Assembly: GCF_037911585.1 (NCBI RefSeq)
Contig: NZ_JBAJNS010000001.1
Location: 2,045,001 to 2,109,000 of the forward strand
Length of the DNA: 64,000 bases
Direction of reading: 5' to 3'
Source: Streptomyces sp. GSL17-111
GTDB taxonomy: Bacteria > Actinomycetota > Actinomycetes > Streptomycetales > Streptomycetaceae
The notes beneath the pieces are model-generated. The model was not told the origin of the DNA. It made no database searches and was given only the letters and a program-made list of their open reading frames with translations. Positions 49,647-58,617 of this stretch are shown one piece after another (the first letter of the stretch is position 1; every line of letters starts with the position of its first letter). The translations under genes were made by a program, and so were the position numbers.

Positions 49647-51272
49647 TCAGTCGTCGACGCGGTCGGCCAGCTCGGTGAACTGCTCCCAGGACAACGTCGG
49701 TTCGGCCGGGTCCCACAGCTTCTGGGCGGTGGCGTTGAGGGGGAGGCGGATGCCGTCGGCGACCTGGGCCGGCGTCTGGGAACCCGCCAGGTCGCACCAG
49801 ACGGCGAAGCGCCCACCGGGTATGCGGTCGGCGTTCGCGTACTCCTCGGGGACGGGCTCGCTGCCGCGCAGCACGTCGGGCGTCCACTCCTCGTAGATCG
49901 CCTCGCCGGTGGGGTAGGTGAACTCGTTGGGCTCGCCCAGCACGTAGTAGAGGTACTTGCTGTTGAGGTTGACGAGGTCCCACCCCTCCTGGAGGTAGGA
50001 GACCGGTTCGCGGGCCCCGAACTCGCGGCCGGTCCAGTAGGTGACCTCGCGCGGACGGCTGGGCCGCACCTCGCCGTCGGCGTGCATCCCGTCGTTCCAG
50101 ACCTGCGGCAGCTTGCCCTGGTCGACGACGGTGGCCGCCCGGTCGTTGAGCCAGGCGGTGGCGAGGTCCTGGATGCCCGCCCCGGCGCCGTACTCCTCCT
50201 CGGCCGCCGCCTGGAGGTCGGGGAAGGACGCGGCGGGGTCGGAGCGCATCAGGGGGACGTACTCGTCGCCGCCGAGGTGGAACCAGGGGCTCGGGAAGAG
50301 CTCGGCGTACTCGTTCAGCAGGTCGTCGAGGATCTCGGCGGCCTCGGGGTCGGTGATGTCGATGGCACCGCGCACGGGCTCGCCGGAGGCGTCGCGGAGC
50401 TGGAGGTCGGGGTGGGCGGCGAGGACGGCGCCGAGGTGGCCCGGGGAGTCGACCTCCGGGATGACCGTGATGTGGAGGGACTCGGCGAGTGCGAGGAGGT
50501 CGCGGACCTCGTCCTTGGTCAGGTGCTGCTCGGAGACGACCTCCGGGTGGCTCTCGCTCTCGATGCGGAACCCCTGGTCGTCGGCGAAGTGCAGGTGGAG
50601 CTGGTTGAGCTTGAGATCCGCCATCTCGCGGAGCCGGTCCGCCAGCCAGTCGGCGCTGAAGTGCTTGCGGGCGGTGTCGATGAGCAGGCCGCGCTGCGGC
50701 CGGTCGGGTGAGTCGCGTATCTCGCCCTCGGACATCCGGTCCCGGTCGCGGAGCGACTGGACGAGCGTGCGGGTGCCGTAGAAGACGCCGGCGTCGGTGC
50801 GCCCGGTGATCTCGACCCGGCCGTCGGAGGTGTTCAGGACGTAGCCCTCCCGCCCGCCGAGTGCGTTCTCCTCAAGGGCCAGCTCGACGTCGCCGGCCCG
50901 CGCGGGGCCCTCGGAGGTCTCGACGTCGAGCTCACCGGCCAGGAGACGCGCCTCGTCGGCGAGCGGTCCGTCCGGGTCGGCGACGACGCGCGTCTCGTCG
51001 TCCGGCGCCCAGCCGGGCCCGCGGCCCTCGCTCCACTCGCGCACCGAGGGTATGGAGCGCGGTTCGGGTGCCGGGGACGGCCGGGGCGAGGGCGAGGCCG
51101 TCGTGCCGGGACCCGGCGGCGACGGCGGCTCGTCCTGGACCTGCGTGGCGGTGAAGACGCTGCCGGCGGCGACGGTGAGCGCGACGGCGCCCACGATGGC
51201 GTAGCGCTGCCGGGCGTGCCGCCGGTCGCTCGCGTGCCGTCCACTGGGCCGGGTGCCTCGGTTCGCCGCCAT
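49647..51272 (-). CDS. beta-N-acetylhexosaminidase, GH20
   Basis: A 541-residue exported enzyme. The N-terminal signal/anchor (RYAIVGAVALTVAAGSVFTATQ, about residues 24-45) is followed by a Pro/Ser linker, a GH20b alpha/beta domain (to about residue 165), and the GH20 catalytic barrel with RGLLIDTARKHFS, HLHFADDQGFR, PEVDSPGH and catalytic Asp-Glu in WFHLGGDEY. It removes GlcNAc or GalNAc from chito-oligosaccharides or wall glycans. ATG 51272 lies 8 nt after TACAGT. No clear DasR-type operator was seen upstream. Confidence 0.92.
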   Translation of the reverse strand: MAANRGTRPSGRHASDRRHARQRYAIVGAVALTVAAGSVFTATQVQDEPPSPPGPGTTASPSPRPSPAPEPRSIPSVREWSEGRGPGWAPDDETRVVADPDGPLADEARLLAGELDVETSEGPARAGDVELALEENALGGREGYVLNTSDGRVEITGRTDAGVFYGTRTLVQSLRDRDRMSEGEIRDSPDRPQRGLLIDTARKHFSADWLADRLREMADLKLNQLHLHFADDQGFRIESESHPEVVSEQHLTKDEVRDLLALAESLHITVIPEVDSPGHLGAVLAAHPDLQLRDASGEPVRGAIDITDPEAAEILDDLLNEYAELFPSPWFHLGGDEYVPLMRSDPAASFPDLQAAAEEEYGAGAGIQDLATAWLNDRAATVVDQGKLPQVWNDGMHADGEVRPSRPREVTYWTGREFGAREPVSYLQEGWDLVNLNSKYLYYVLGEPNEFTYPTGEAIYEEWTPDVLRGSEPVPEEYANADRIPGGRFAVWCDLAGSQTPAQVADGIRLPLNATAQKLWDPAEPTLSWEQFTELADRVDD

Positions 51273-51579
51273 ACCTCGCCACTGTAGGGCCGGACGGCGC
51301 ACGGCTCTCGCCGAACGGAGCCGTTCCGGGCACGCCACGCCCCCCCCGGGCTCGCGGGCCCCTCCCCGACGGCTACGCGGTGTCCGGACCGGTCACGTAC
51401 GGGTGAAATTCGCACATCCGTCGATGCCTGTCCGGGCTCGCCCGTTACGGTGGCCCGTAAGGGGTCCGTGTCGACACCCGGGTCGTGGGGGTCATCCGGG
51501 TCGCCCGGGTGGCCCGCACGTCCGACCGACGACCCGCGTCGCGTCCCCTCCCCCATTCGCCCGTCCGCCCGAGGAGCCC
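51273..51579. other. 307-bp divergent promoter region
   Basis: Contains TACAGT (minus, 51286-51281) for the hexosaminidase gene and TACGGT (51446-51451) as a weak -10 candidate for the OHCU decarboxylase gene, plus CCGGGT-rich low complexity at 51478-51515. No gene supported. Confidence 0.5.
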
Positions 51580-52119
51580 ATGCGCCTGCCCGCCCAGCGC
51601 GGCCCGCGCACCCCGCTCGGCCGGCTGAACGCCGCGCCCGCCGAGGTCGCCGTGGCCGTCCTGCTCTCCTGCTGCGGCAGTCGGCGATGGGCCGAACTGC
51701 TCGCCGGAAACCGTCCGTATCCGGATGTGCACGCGCTGCTGGCGGCCGCCGACGAGGCGAGCTACGACCTGCGGGAGGTCGACGTCGCCGAGGCGCTGGC
51801 GGCGGAGTCGGCGACGCACGGGCCGCTGGGCGACGGGCCCGGCGCCCGGGCCGCGCGCACGGCGCTGCGGGCGGCGCAGGCGGAGTACGAAAGCACGTTC
51901 GGGCACGCGTTCGTGATCTGTCTGGACGAGCTGCCACCGGGGGAACACCTGAACGAGACGCTCTCCGCCCTGCGGGCCCGACTGGCGCACGACGCCGAGC
52001 AGGAGCGGGCCGTGGCGGGGGACGAGCTGCGCCGACTCGCCCGTACGCGGCTGCGACGCCTGCTGCGGAACCACCTCGCCCCCGGCGGTCTCAGCCCGCA
52101 GACGCCTCACGGTCCGTAG
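51580..52119 (+). CDS. 2-oxo-4-hydroxy-4-carboxy-5-ureidoimidazoline (OHCU) decarboxylase family
   Basis: A 179-residue helical protein. Family features are LNAAPAEVAVAVLLSCCGSRRWAELLAGNRPY, the His-containing THGPLGDGPGARAARTA where typical members have HPRIG, and YESTFGHAFVICLDELPPGE. The C-terminal half AVAGDELRRLARTRLRRLL is also typical. OHCU decarboxylase makes S-allantoin in urate degradation. No other urate genes are adjacent and the active-site loop deviates, so activity is not certain. ATG 51580, GAGGAG upstream. Confidence 0.8.
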   Translation: MRLPAQRGPRTPLGRLNAAPAEVAVAVLLSCCGSRRWAELLAGNRPYPDVHALLAAADEASYDLREVDVAEALAAESATHGPLGDGPGARAARTALRAAQAEYESTFGHAFVICLDELPPGEHLNETLSALRARLAHDAEQERAVAGDELRRLARTRLRRLLRNHLAPGGLSPQTPHGP

Positions 52120-52181
52120 TCCGTCCGTGCCTGATTGATCACACCTTCGCCCCCCACGCAAGCGAACCGACAAGGCGTCGC

Positions 52182-52187
52182 TACGAT
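52182..52187 (+). promoter_or_regulatory. -10 candidate for the sdhCDAB operon
   Basis: TACGAT, 85 nt upstream of the sdhC GTG. No clear -35 partner. Confidence 0.4.
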
Positions 52188-52272
52188 GGCCGCGGCCGGT
52201 GGACCGTACCCGGCCGGGCCCGACCGACACTGAAGCCGGCAGGCCCTTTCCCCGCTCCCGGAGGGTATTTCC

Positions 52273-52653
52273 GTGCCGGCTGGAACGCTGTACCGCGGCC
52301 GGGAAGGCATGTGGTCCTGGGTGGCTCACCGAGTCACCGGCGTCCTCATTTTCTTCTTCCTGTTCGTGCATGTCCTGGACACGTCACTCGTCCGGGTCTC
52401 GCCCGAGGCCTACGACGACACCATCGCGGTCTACAAGAACCCCGTGGTCGCCCTGATGGAGTACGGCCTGGTGGCCGCCGTGCTGTTCCACGCGCTCAAC
52501 GGCCTGCGGGTCATCGCCGTGGACTTCTGGTCCAAGGGCGCCCGCTACCAGAAGCAGATGCTGTGGACCGTCGTCGGCATCTGGACCGTGCTGATGGCGG
52601 GGGCCTTCTGGCCCGTCCTCTCGCACGCCTTCCACGAAGTCTTCGGGAGCTGA
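52273..52653 (+). CDS. sdhC: succinate dehydrogenase cytochrome b556 subunit
   Basis: A 126-residue membrane subunit with three helices. GMWSWVAHRVTGVLIFFFLFVHVLD contains the conserved His for haem and the Ser/Arg near the quinone site; FHALNGLRVIAVDFW is the second signature. GTG 52273 has GGAGGG at 52260-52265. First gene of the sdhCDAB operon. Together with SdhD it anchors the SdhAB catalytic dimer and passes electrons to menaquinone. Confidence 0.93.
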   Translation: MPAGTLYRGREGMWSWVAHRVTGVLIFFFLFVHVLDTSLVRVSPEAYDDTIAVYKNPVVALMEYGLVAAVLFHALNGLRVIAVDFWSKGARYQKQMLWTVVGIWTVLMAGAFWPVLSHAFHEVFGS

Positions 52654-52658
52654 GCACG

Positions 52659-53117
52659 ATGTCCGTGATCATCGACGCAGACGGCAACACACCGTCGCCC
52701 GACAACCCGGCGCCCGTCATCGAGGCGCCCCGTGCCCGTACCGCACGGTCGCCGAAGTCCACGCGCGGGAACTTCGAGCTGTACGGCTGGCTCTTCATGC
52801 GCGTCTCGGGCGTGCTCCTGACCGTCCTGGTCATCGGCCACCTGCTCATCCAGCTCGTGCTGGACGGCGGCGTGAGCCGGATCGGCTTCGCCTTCGTCGC
52901 CGGCCGCTGGGCGTCCCCGTTCTGGCAGGCCTGGGACCTGACGATGCTGTGGCTGGCCACCCTGCACGGCGCCAACGGCCTGCGCACGGTCATCAACGAC
53001 TACGCCGAGCGGCCGGGCACCCGGTTCTGGCTCAAGTGGCTGCTGTACGCCGCGACCGTATTCACCGTCCTCCTGGGCACGCTGGTGATCTTCACCTTCG
53101 ACCCGAACATCCGCTGA
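52659..53117 (+). CDS. sdhD: succinate dehydrogenase hydrophobic anchor subunit
   Basis: A 152-residue membrane subunit. After a soluble Pro/Ala-rich start, three helices are visible (FMRVSGVLLTVLVIGHLLIQLVL, LTMLWLATLHGANGLRTVI, LLYAATVFTVLLGTLVIFTF). His residues in VIGHLLIQ and LHGANGLRT fit haem coordination. ATG 52659 lies 5 nt after sdhC. Co-anchor of complex II. Confidence 0.93.
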   Translation: MSVIIDADGNTPSPDNPAPVIEAPRARTARSPKSTRGNFELYGWLFMRVSGVLLTVLVIGHLLIQLVLDGGVSRIGFAFVAGRWASPFWQAWDLTMLWLATLHGANGLRTVINDYAERPGTRFWLKWLLYAATVFTVLLGTLVIFTFDPNIR

Positions 53118-53136
53118 GGGCTGAGGTAACCCGCTG

Positions 53137-54891
53137 ATGAAGATCCACAAGTACGACACCGTCATCGTCGGCGCCGGTGGCGCAGGCATGCGGGCGGCGA
53201 TCGAGTCGACGAAGCGCTGCCGCACCGCCGTCCTCACCAAGCTCTACCCGACGCGCTCGCACACCGGCGCCGCGCAGGGCGGCATGGCCGCCGCCCTCGC
53301 GAACGTCGAGGAGGACAACTGGGAGTGGCACACCTTCGACACGGTCAAGGGCGGTGACTACCTGGTCGACCAGGACGCCGCCGAGATCCTGGCGAAGGAG
53401 GCCATCGACGCCGTCCTCGACCTGGAGAAGATGGGCCTGCCGTTCAACCGGACCCCGGACGGCACCATCGACCAGCGCCGCTTCGGCGGCCACAGCCGCA
53501 ACCACGGCGAGGCGCCGGTGCGCCGCTCCTGCTACGCGGCGGACCGCACCGGTCACATGATCCTCCAGACGCTGTACCAGAACTGCGTCAAGGAGGGCGT
53601 GGAGTTCTTCAACGAGTTCTACGTCCTGGACCTGCTGCTCACCGAGGTGGACGGCGTCAAGCGCACCGCCGGCGTCGTGGCCTACGAGCTGGCCACCGGC
53701 GAGGTGCACGTCTTCCAGGCCAAGTCGGTCGTCTTCGCCTCCGGCGGCAACGGCAAGTTCTTCAAGGTCTCCTCCAACGCCCACACCCTCACCGGTGACG
53801 GGCAGGCCGCCGCGTTCCGGCGCGGGCTGCCGCTGGAGGACATGGAGTTCTTCCAGTTCCACCCGACCGGCATCTGGCGCATGGGCATCCTGCTCACCGA
53901 GGGTGCGCGCGGTGAGGGCGGCATCCTGCGGAACAAGGACGGCGAGCGCTTCATGGAGAAGTACGCGCCCGTCATGAAGGACCTCGCCTCGCGCGACGTC
54001 GTCTCGCGCTCCATCTACACCGAGATCCGCGAGGGCCGGGGCTGCGGGCCGGAGGGCGACCACGTCTTCCTGGACCTCACCCACCTGCCGCCGGAGCAGC
54101 TCGACGCCAAGCTGCCGGACATCACCGAGTTCGCCCGGACCTACCTGGGCATCGAGCCCTACACGGACCCGATCCCGATCCAGCCGACCGCGCACTACGC
54201 GATGGGCGGCATCCCGACCAACGTCAAGGGCGAGGTGCTGGCCGACAACACCACCGTCGTGCCGGGCCTGTACGCGGCCGGCGAGGTGGCCTGCGTCTCC
54301 GTGCACGGCGCGAACCGGCTGGGCACGAACTCGCTGCTCGACATCAACGTGTTCGGCCGCCGCGCCGGCATCGCCGCCGCCGAGTACGCCGCGACGGCGG
54401 ACTTCGTCGAGCTGCCGGAGGGCCCGGAGACGTTCGTCGTCGAGGAGGTCGAGCGGCTGCGCGGCGCGACGGGCAGCGAGCGCGTCACCGACATCCGCAA
54501 GGCGCTCCAGGAGACCATGGACAAGAACGTCATGGTCTTCCGCACCGAGCAGACGCTGAAGGAGGCCGTGGCCGAGGTCGGCGCCCTGCGCGAGCGGTAC
54601 CGGAACGTCAGCGTCCAGGACAAGGGCCGGCGGTTCAACACCGACCTGCTGGAGGCCATCGAGCTGGGCAACCTGCTGGAGCTGGCCGAGGTGACGGCGG
54701 TCTCCGCGCTGGCGCGCAAGGAGTCCCGCGGCGGTCACTACCGCGAGGACTACCCGAACCGTGACGACGTCAACTTCATGCGCCACACCATGGCGTACCG
54801 CGAGGTCGGCGACGACGGCACCGAGTCGATCCGGCTGGACTACAAGCCGGTCGTGACGACCCGCTACCAGCCGATGGAGCGTAAGTACTGA
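53137..54891 (+). CDS. sdhA: succinate dehydrogenase flavoprotein subunit
   Basis: A 584-residue catalytic subunit oxidising succinate to fumarate. FAD Rossmann motif [12 protein letters not shown] at residues 9-20; His42 in [10 protein letters not shown] is the expected covalent FAD attachment; [15 protein letters not shown] and [13 protein letters not shown] are further family blocks. The length is typical. ATG 53137 is 19 nt after sdhD. Its stop overlaps the sdhB start (TGATG). Confidence 0.96.
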   Translation: MKIHKYDTVIVGAGGAGMRAAIESTKRCRTAVLTKLYPTRSHTGAAQGGMAAALANVEEDNWEWHTFDTVKGGDYLVDQDAAEILAKEAIDAVLDLEKMGLPFNRTPDGTIDQRRFGGHSRNHGEAPVRRSCYAADRTGHMILQTLYQNCVKEGVEFFNEFYVLDLLLTEVDGVKRTAGVVAYELATGEVHVFQAKSVVFASGGNGKFFKVSSNAHTLTGDGQAAAFRRGLPLEDMEFFQFHPTGIWRMGILLTEGARGEGGILRNKDGERFMEKYAPVMKDLASRDVVSRSIYTEIREGRGCGPEGDHVFLDLTHLPPEQLDAKLPDITEFARTYLGIEPYTDPIPIQPTAHYAMGGIPTNVKGEVLADNTTVVPGLYAAGEVACVSVHGANRLGTNSLLDINVFGRRAGIAAAEYAATADFVELPEGPETFVVEEVERLRGATGSERVTDIRKALQETMDKNVMVFRTEQTLKEAVAEVGALRERYRNVSVQDKGRRFNTDLLEAIELGNLLELAEVTAVSALARKESRGGHYREDYPNRDDVNFMRHTMAYREVGDDGTESIRLDYKPVVTTRYQPMERKY

Positions 54892-55649
54892 TGAGCACCC
54901 CCACCCTGGACAAGTCCGACCAGGTCGAGGACGCGACGCCGTACATCACGGCCACGTTCCGCATCCGCCGGTTCAACCCCGAGGTGGCCGCCGAGGCCAC
55001 CTGGGAGGACTTCACGATCGAGATCGACCCCAAGGAGCGCGTCCTGGACGCCCTCCACAAGATCAAGTGGGAGCTCGACGGGACGCTCACGTTCCGCCGC
55101 TCCTGCGCGCACGGCATCTGCGGTTCGGACGCCATGCGGATCAACGGGCGCAACCGGCTGGCGTGCAAGACGCTGATCAAGGACATCAACCCGGAGAAGC
55201 CGATCACCGTCGAGGCCATCAAGGGCCTCACCCTGCTCAAGGACCTGGTGGTCGACATGGAGCCGTTCTTCCAGGCGTACCGGGACGTGATGCCCTTCCT
55301 GGTGGCGAACGGCAACGAGCCGACGCGTGAGCGGCTGCAGAGCGCGGAGGACCGCGAGCGGTTCGACGACACGACCAAGTGCATCCTGTGCGCCGCCTGC
55401 ACGTCCTCCTGCCCGGTCTTCTGGAACGACGGCCAGTACTTCGGCCCGGCGGCCATCGTCAACGCGCACCGGTTCATCTTCGACTCGCGTGACGACGCCG
55501 GCGAGCAGCGGCTGGAGATCCTCAACGACCGGGACGGCGTGTGGCGCTGCCGCACGACGTTCAACTGCACGGACGCCTGCCCGCGCGGTATCGAGGTCAC
55601 GAAGGCGATCCAGGAGGTCAAGCGCGCGCTGATCACCCGGCGGTACTGA
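54891..55649 (+). CDS. sdhB: succinate dehydrogenase iron-sulfur subunit
   Basis: A 252-residue subunit. The 2Fe-2S cysteines are in SCAHGICGSDAM and LACKTL; the 4Fe-4S and 3Fe-4S cysteines are in CILCAACTSSCPVF and FNCTDACPRGIEV. It relays electrons from SdhA to the membrane anchor. It overlaps sdhA by one base and is the last gene before the hairpin at 55690. Confidence 0.96.
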   Translation: MSTPTLDKSDQVEDATPYITATFRIRRFNPEVAAEATWEDFTIEIDPKERVLDALHKIKWELDGTLTFRRSCAHGICGSDAMRINGRNRLACKTLIKDINPEKPITVEAIKGLTLLKDLVVDMEPFFQAYRDVMPFLVANGNEPTRERLQSAEDRERFDDTTKCILCAACTSSCPVFWNDGQYFGPAAIVNAHRFIFDSRDDAGEQRLEILNDRDGVWRCRTTFNCTDACPRGIEVTKAIQEVKRALITRRY

Positions 55650-55689
55650 ACCGGAATTCAACGTTCCGGCCGCTCGGAGGCGTCTTCCC

Positions 55690-55734
55690 CAGGGCCCCGG
55701 CCCGTCCCGCACCCGCGGGCGGCCCGGGGCCCTG
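55690..55734 (+). terminator. hairpin terminator after sdhB
   Basis: Arms CAGGGCCCCGG (55690-55700) and CCGGGGCCCTG (55724-55734) flank a GC-rich loop, 40 nt after sdhB. Confidence 0.65.
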
Positions 55735-55803
55735 AACATGTCCGGCGACGTGCGGGGGAGTCGTGCTTCCCCGGAGGACGGGGAGCGCTTGAGGGGGGTC
55801 GGT

Positions 55804-56409
55804 GTGACACGACCGACGGGACGGAGGACGGCGGGCTGGGCGGCGGGGGCCGCGCTCGTCGTGGTGGCGGTGCTGCTGGCCCGCCCCGTACGGCGGCACG
55901 CGCGGCCGCCCGAGCCGGTGACCTTCCGGCATCCGCGCCGGGGGCGGCTGTACGGGTGGGCGGGCGTCGCCCTCGTCGTGGCGGGCGTCGGCTGGTGCGG
56001 CTTCCTGTCCGCCGGGCCCGGGCACGCCGCCGACCGGCCGCTGCGGGCGACCGCCTGGGGCGTGAGCGCCGTGCTACCCCTGCTGCTCCACCGGGCCGGC
56101 GCGGTGACCGTCGTGGACGCCCACGGGGTCCGCACCCGGGGCGGCCTGGCCCTGCGCCGCCGGCGCGCGGCGTGGCCGGAGGTCGCGGGCGTCACCGTGG
56201 AGCTGACGCACCGCTGGGACGGCGCCGTCCACCGCGTCGTCGTGACGCGGGTCGACGGGCGCGGGGTGCCGCTGGCCGTCCCGCTCGGGCAGACCTGGCG
56301 CCCGGCCTCGATGTCCGCCCTGCACGCGGCGCACGCCCGCGTCGTCGCCCACTGGCAGGCCGCCCGCGGGCCGGGCGGTCACTCGGCGCCCAGGACGAAG
56401 AGCAGGTAG
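55804..56409 (+). CDS. membrane protein with PH-like domain
   Basis: A 201-residue protein. Two to three hydrophobic segments (WAAGAALVVVAVLLA, GWAGVALVVAGVGWCGFLS, ATAWGVSAVLPLLLH) are followed by a PH-like cytosolic part (VTVVDAHGVRTRGGLALRRRRAAWPEVAGVTV). GTG 55804 has GAGGGGGG upstream; an earlier ATG at 55738 is in frame. Its 3' end overlaps the convergent DUF6126 gene by 31 bp. Function unknown. Confidence 0.72.
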   Translation: MTRPTGRRTAGWAAGAALVVVAVLLARPVRRHARPPEPVTFRHPRRGRLYGWAGVALVVAGVGWCGFLSAGPGHAADRPLRATAWGVSAVLPLLLHRAGAVTVVDAHGVRTRGGLALRRRRAAWPEVAGVTVELTHRWDGAVHRVVVTRVDGRGVPLAVPLGQTWRPASMSALHAAHARVVAHWQAARGPGGHSAPRTKSR

Positions 56410-56504
56410 ATGAAGGCCGAGAGCAGGTGCCCGGCGACGAGGTAGACGAAGAGACGGACCCACAGGCCGCGGGGGAACTTCCCCTGGGCGCGTTCGTCGT
56501 TCAC
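56379..56504 (-). CDS. DUF6126-type 41-residue membrane protein
   Basis: A 41-residue protein with one membrane helix: KFPRGLWVRLFVYLVAGHL then LSAFIYLLFVLGAE. This matches the small DUF6126 proteins found in streptomycetes next to XRE-cupin regulators. GTG 56504 overlaps the stop of the regulator (GTGA), so translation is coupled. Its 3' end overlaps the opposite-strand gene by 31 bp. A regulator-membrane peptide pairing is suggestive of signalling; function unknown. Confidence 0.82.
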   Translation of the reverse strand: MNDERAQGKFPRGLWVRLFVYLVAGHLLSAFIYLLFVLGAE

Positions 56505-57178
56505 GGCTGGTCTCCGGCGGTCGGACGCCCGGGGCCGAGGCACAGGGTGTCGGTGGGGCTGCGCAGCAGCGTGTGGACGAAGAGGAGGTCCGTCCCGCCC
56601 GGGTCGTCGGCGGCGAGGCGGTGCGGGGTGAGCGAGTCGAAGTGGGCGCTGTCCCCGGGAGCGAGGAGGTGGGCGCTGTCGCCGAGACGCAGCCGGAGGC
56701 GGCCGCTCAGCACGTGCAGCCACTCCTCCCCCGGGTGGACCCGTACGACGTCGCCCTGCGATCCGTACGGCACGTGGACGCGCAGGGCCTGCAGGGCACG
56801 GCCCGTGGCGCCGGCCCGGCGGTAGGTCCAGCCGCCGGCCCGCGCCGGTACCCTGTCCGGCGGGTCGCCGGGTCCGTCCGCGCGGATGACGGCGTCGCGG
56901 TCGGCGGGTGCCTCGCCGAGGAGCTCGGAGACCGTCGTGCCGTAGCAGCGGGCCAGGGCGAGCAGGGTCGGCAGGGACGGCTGGCGACGGCCGGTCTCCA
57001 GCCGGGAGAGGTAGGCGGGCGACATGCCCGCGATCCGGGCGGCCGCCTCCAGGGTGAGTGCGGCGCGGCGCCGTACGGCCCGCAGGTGCGGGGCGACGAC
57101 GGGCTCCGCGGGGTCCGGGCCGGGCTCTCCGGCGGGTCCGGGCGGGGAGGAGCCGGCGTCGGGTGGCGGAGGGCTCAT
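56501..57178 (-). CDS. XRE-family regulator with cupin domain
   Basis: A protein of about 225 residues. The HTH (LRAVRRRAALTLEAAARIAGMSPAYLSRLETGRRQPSLPTLLALARCYG, about residues 33-82) is followed by a cupin (VHPGEEWLHVLSGRLRLRLGDSAHLLAPGDSAHFDSLTPHRL). This is the PuuR-like class that senses small molecules. ATG 57178 has GGAGG closely upstream; ATG 57188 is also in frame-compatible position near it, so the start is uncertain. Two matching 13-bp palindromes at 57202 and 57222 are probable autoregulatory operators. Confidence 0.88.
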   Translation of the reverse strand: MSPPPPDAGSSPPGPAGEPGPDPAEPVVAPHLRAVRRRAALTLEAAARIAGMSPAYLSRLETGRRQPSLPTLLALARCYGTTVSELLGEAPADRDAVIRADGPGDPPDRVPARAGGWTYRRAGATGRALQALRVHVPYGSQGDVVRVHPGEEWLHVLSGRLRLRLGDSAHLLAPGDSAHFDSLTPHRLAADDPGGTDLLFVHTLLRSPTDTLCLGPGRPTAGDQP

Positions 57179-57201
57179 GCCCTCCATTGAGCCAACCCCG
57201 T

Positions 57202-57214
57202 GCCCGTCGGGCAA
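57202..57214. promoter_or_regulatory. XRE-cupin operator copy 1
   Basis: TGCCCGTCGGGCA, perfect 6-bp arms around a central T. Confidence 0.6.
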
Positions 57215-57221
57215 GTTTCGT

Positions 57222-57234
57222 GCCTCTGAGGCAC
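57222..57234. promoter_or_regulatory. XRE-cupin operator copy 2
   Basis: TGCCTCTGAGGCA, perfect 6-bp arms around a central T, exactly 20 bp (two helical turns) from copy 1. The two share TGCC-Y-S-T-S-R-GGCA. Confidence 0.6.
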
Positions 57235-57446
57235 GGTCGCGGTCCACTCCGGGGACGCGCGGGGTGCACATGCCGTAGGGAAGCGTTTCAGCCAGTCGTT
57301 GACACAGCCCTGACAAACACCCACTCCGATGGCAGGCTGCCTTACGTCCGGTAACCGCACAACTCGTCTGCCCGGGAGGCCGCTTCGGCCGCCCCGGTCA
57401 CCTCCGCCCGCGCGCACACCGCGCGGCCGCCGCAGAAGGAGTCAGC

Positions 57447-58499
57447 GTGAGACGCACCCCCCGATCCCTGCTGGGCACGCTCATCGCCGTCGGCGCCCTG
57501 GTCACCGGCGGCGTGCTGGCCACACCGGCCGGCGCCGTGGACGCCCCCGACGTGGACGCGCCCGACGTCGACGCACCACCCGCCGTGCGGCCGGCGGCGG
57601 AGTCGCCCACGGCACAGGAGCGGGTGCGCGCCCACTGGACCGCCGAGCGGATGCGGGCGGCGGTGCCACTGGAGGAGCTGACCGCACCCGGCCCCCGCGC
57701 GACGGCGCCCGGCGACGGTCCGCGCACCGGCGCGGCGGCACCCCGACTGCCGGACGGTCCGACCAGCACCGTCCAGCCGCTGGCCCCCGCGTCCTCCTCG
57801 GACGTGGGCGCGCAGGCGTTCCCCGAGGGCGGCGCTCCGTGGACCGGCGGCGGGGAGATCACCACCACCGCGGGCCGGGTGTTCTTCACCTACCAGGGCC
57901 GCAGCGCCTCCTGCTCCGGCAACGCGGTCAACAGCGCCAACGGCAGCACGGTCGTCACCGCCGGGCACTGCGTGAAGATGGACGGCGCCTGGCACACCGA
58001 CTGGGTCTTCGTCCCCGCCTACCGCGACGGCCAGGCCCCCTACGGGCGCTGGGCGGCCGAGGCCACCCTCGCCACCCCGCAGTGGACGGCGAGCGAGGAC
58101 ATCAACTACGACATCGGCGCCGCCGTCGTCGGCGAGCTGGACGGGCAGCGGCTGACGGACGTCGTCGGCGGTCAGGGCCTGGCCTTCAACGGCGGCTACG
58201 ACCAGGACATGTACGCGTTCGGCTTCCCGGCCGCCGACCCCTACGACGGGGAGAGCTTCATCTACTGCAGCGGGCGGAGCTTCCGCGACTTCCTCCTCTC
58301 CAGCGACCACGGCCTCGGCTGCGACATGACCGGCGGCTCCAGCGGCGGCCCCTGGCTGACGGACTTCGACGAGTCGGACGGCACCGGGCTCCAGACGTCC
58401 GTCAACAGCTTCGGCTACGTCTTCTGGCCGGGGAACATGTTCGGCCCCTACTTCGGGGACGACGCCCGCGCCCTCTACGACGAGGCGCAGTCCCGCTGA
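57447..58499 (+). CDS. secreted trypsin-like serine protease
   Basis: A 350-residue secreted protease. The signal peptide (RRTPRSLLGTLIAVGALVTGGVLATPAGA) and a pro-region of about 90 residues are followed by the catalytic domain with His in TAGHCV, Asp in NYDIGAAVV and Ser in TGGSSGGPW. Cys residues fit disulfides. GTG 57447 has AAGGAG 6 nt upstream. It is the plus-strand neighbour of the XRE-cupin gene; regulatory connection is possible but not shown. Confidence 0.9.
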   Translation: MRRTPRSLLGTLIAVGALVTGGVLATPAGAVDAPDVDAPDVDAPPAVRPAAESPTAQERVRAHWTAERMRAAVPLEELTAPGPRATAPGDGPRTGAAAPRLPDGPTSTVQPLAPASSSDVGAQAFPEGGAPWTGGGEITTTAGRVFFTYQGRSASCSGNAVNSANGSTVVTAGHCVKMDGAWHTDWVFVPAYRDGQAPYGRWAAEATLATPQWTASEDINYDIGAAVVGELDGQRLTDVVGGQGLAFNGGYDQDMYAFGFPAADPYDGESFIYCSGRSFRDFLLSSDHGLGCDMTGGSSGGPWLTDFDESDGTGLQTSVNSFGYVFWPGNMFGPYFGDDARALYDEAQSR

Positions 58500-58617
58500 C
58501 GGGCCGCCCCCGCCCCAGCTGACCGCAGGCCCCCCGCACCCCGTCACGGCTCGGTGTCCGGCCAGGTCGTCCGCATAGGATGGCCCGCCACTGACCGTAC
58601 GAGGAGTGGGGGGCCAC

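Noticed and set aside
51273..51579. DasR site upstream of the GH20 hexosaminidase
   Set aside because: No sequence resembling the ACTGGTCTAGACCAGT-type site was found in the intergenic region.
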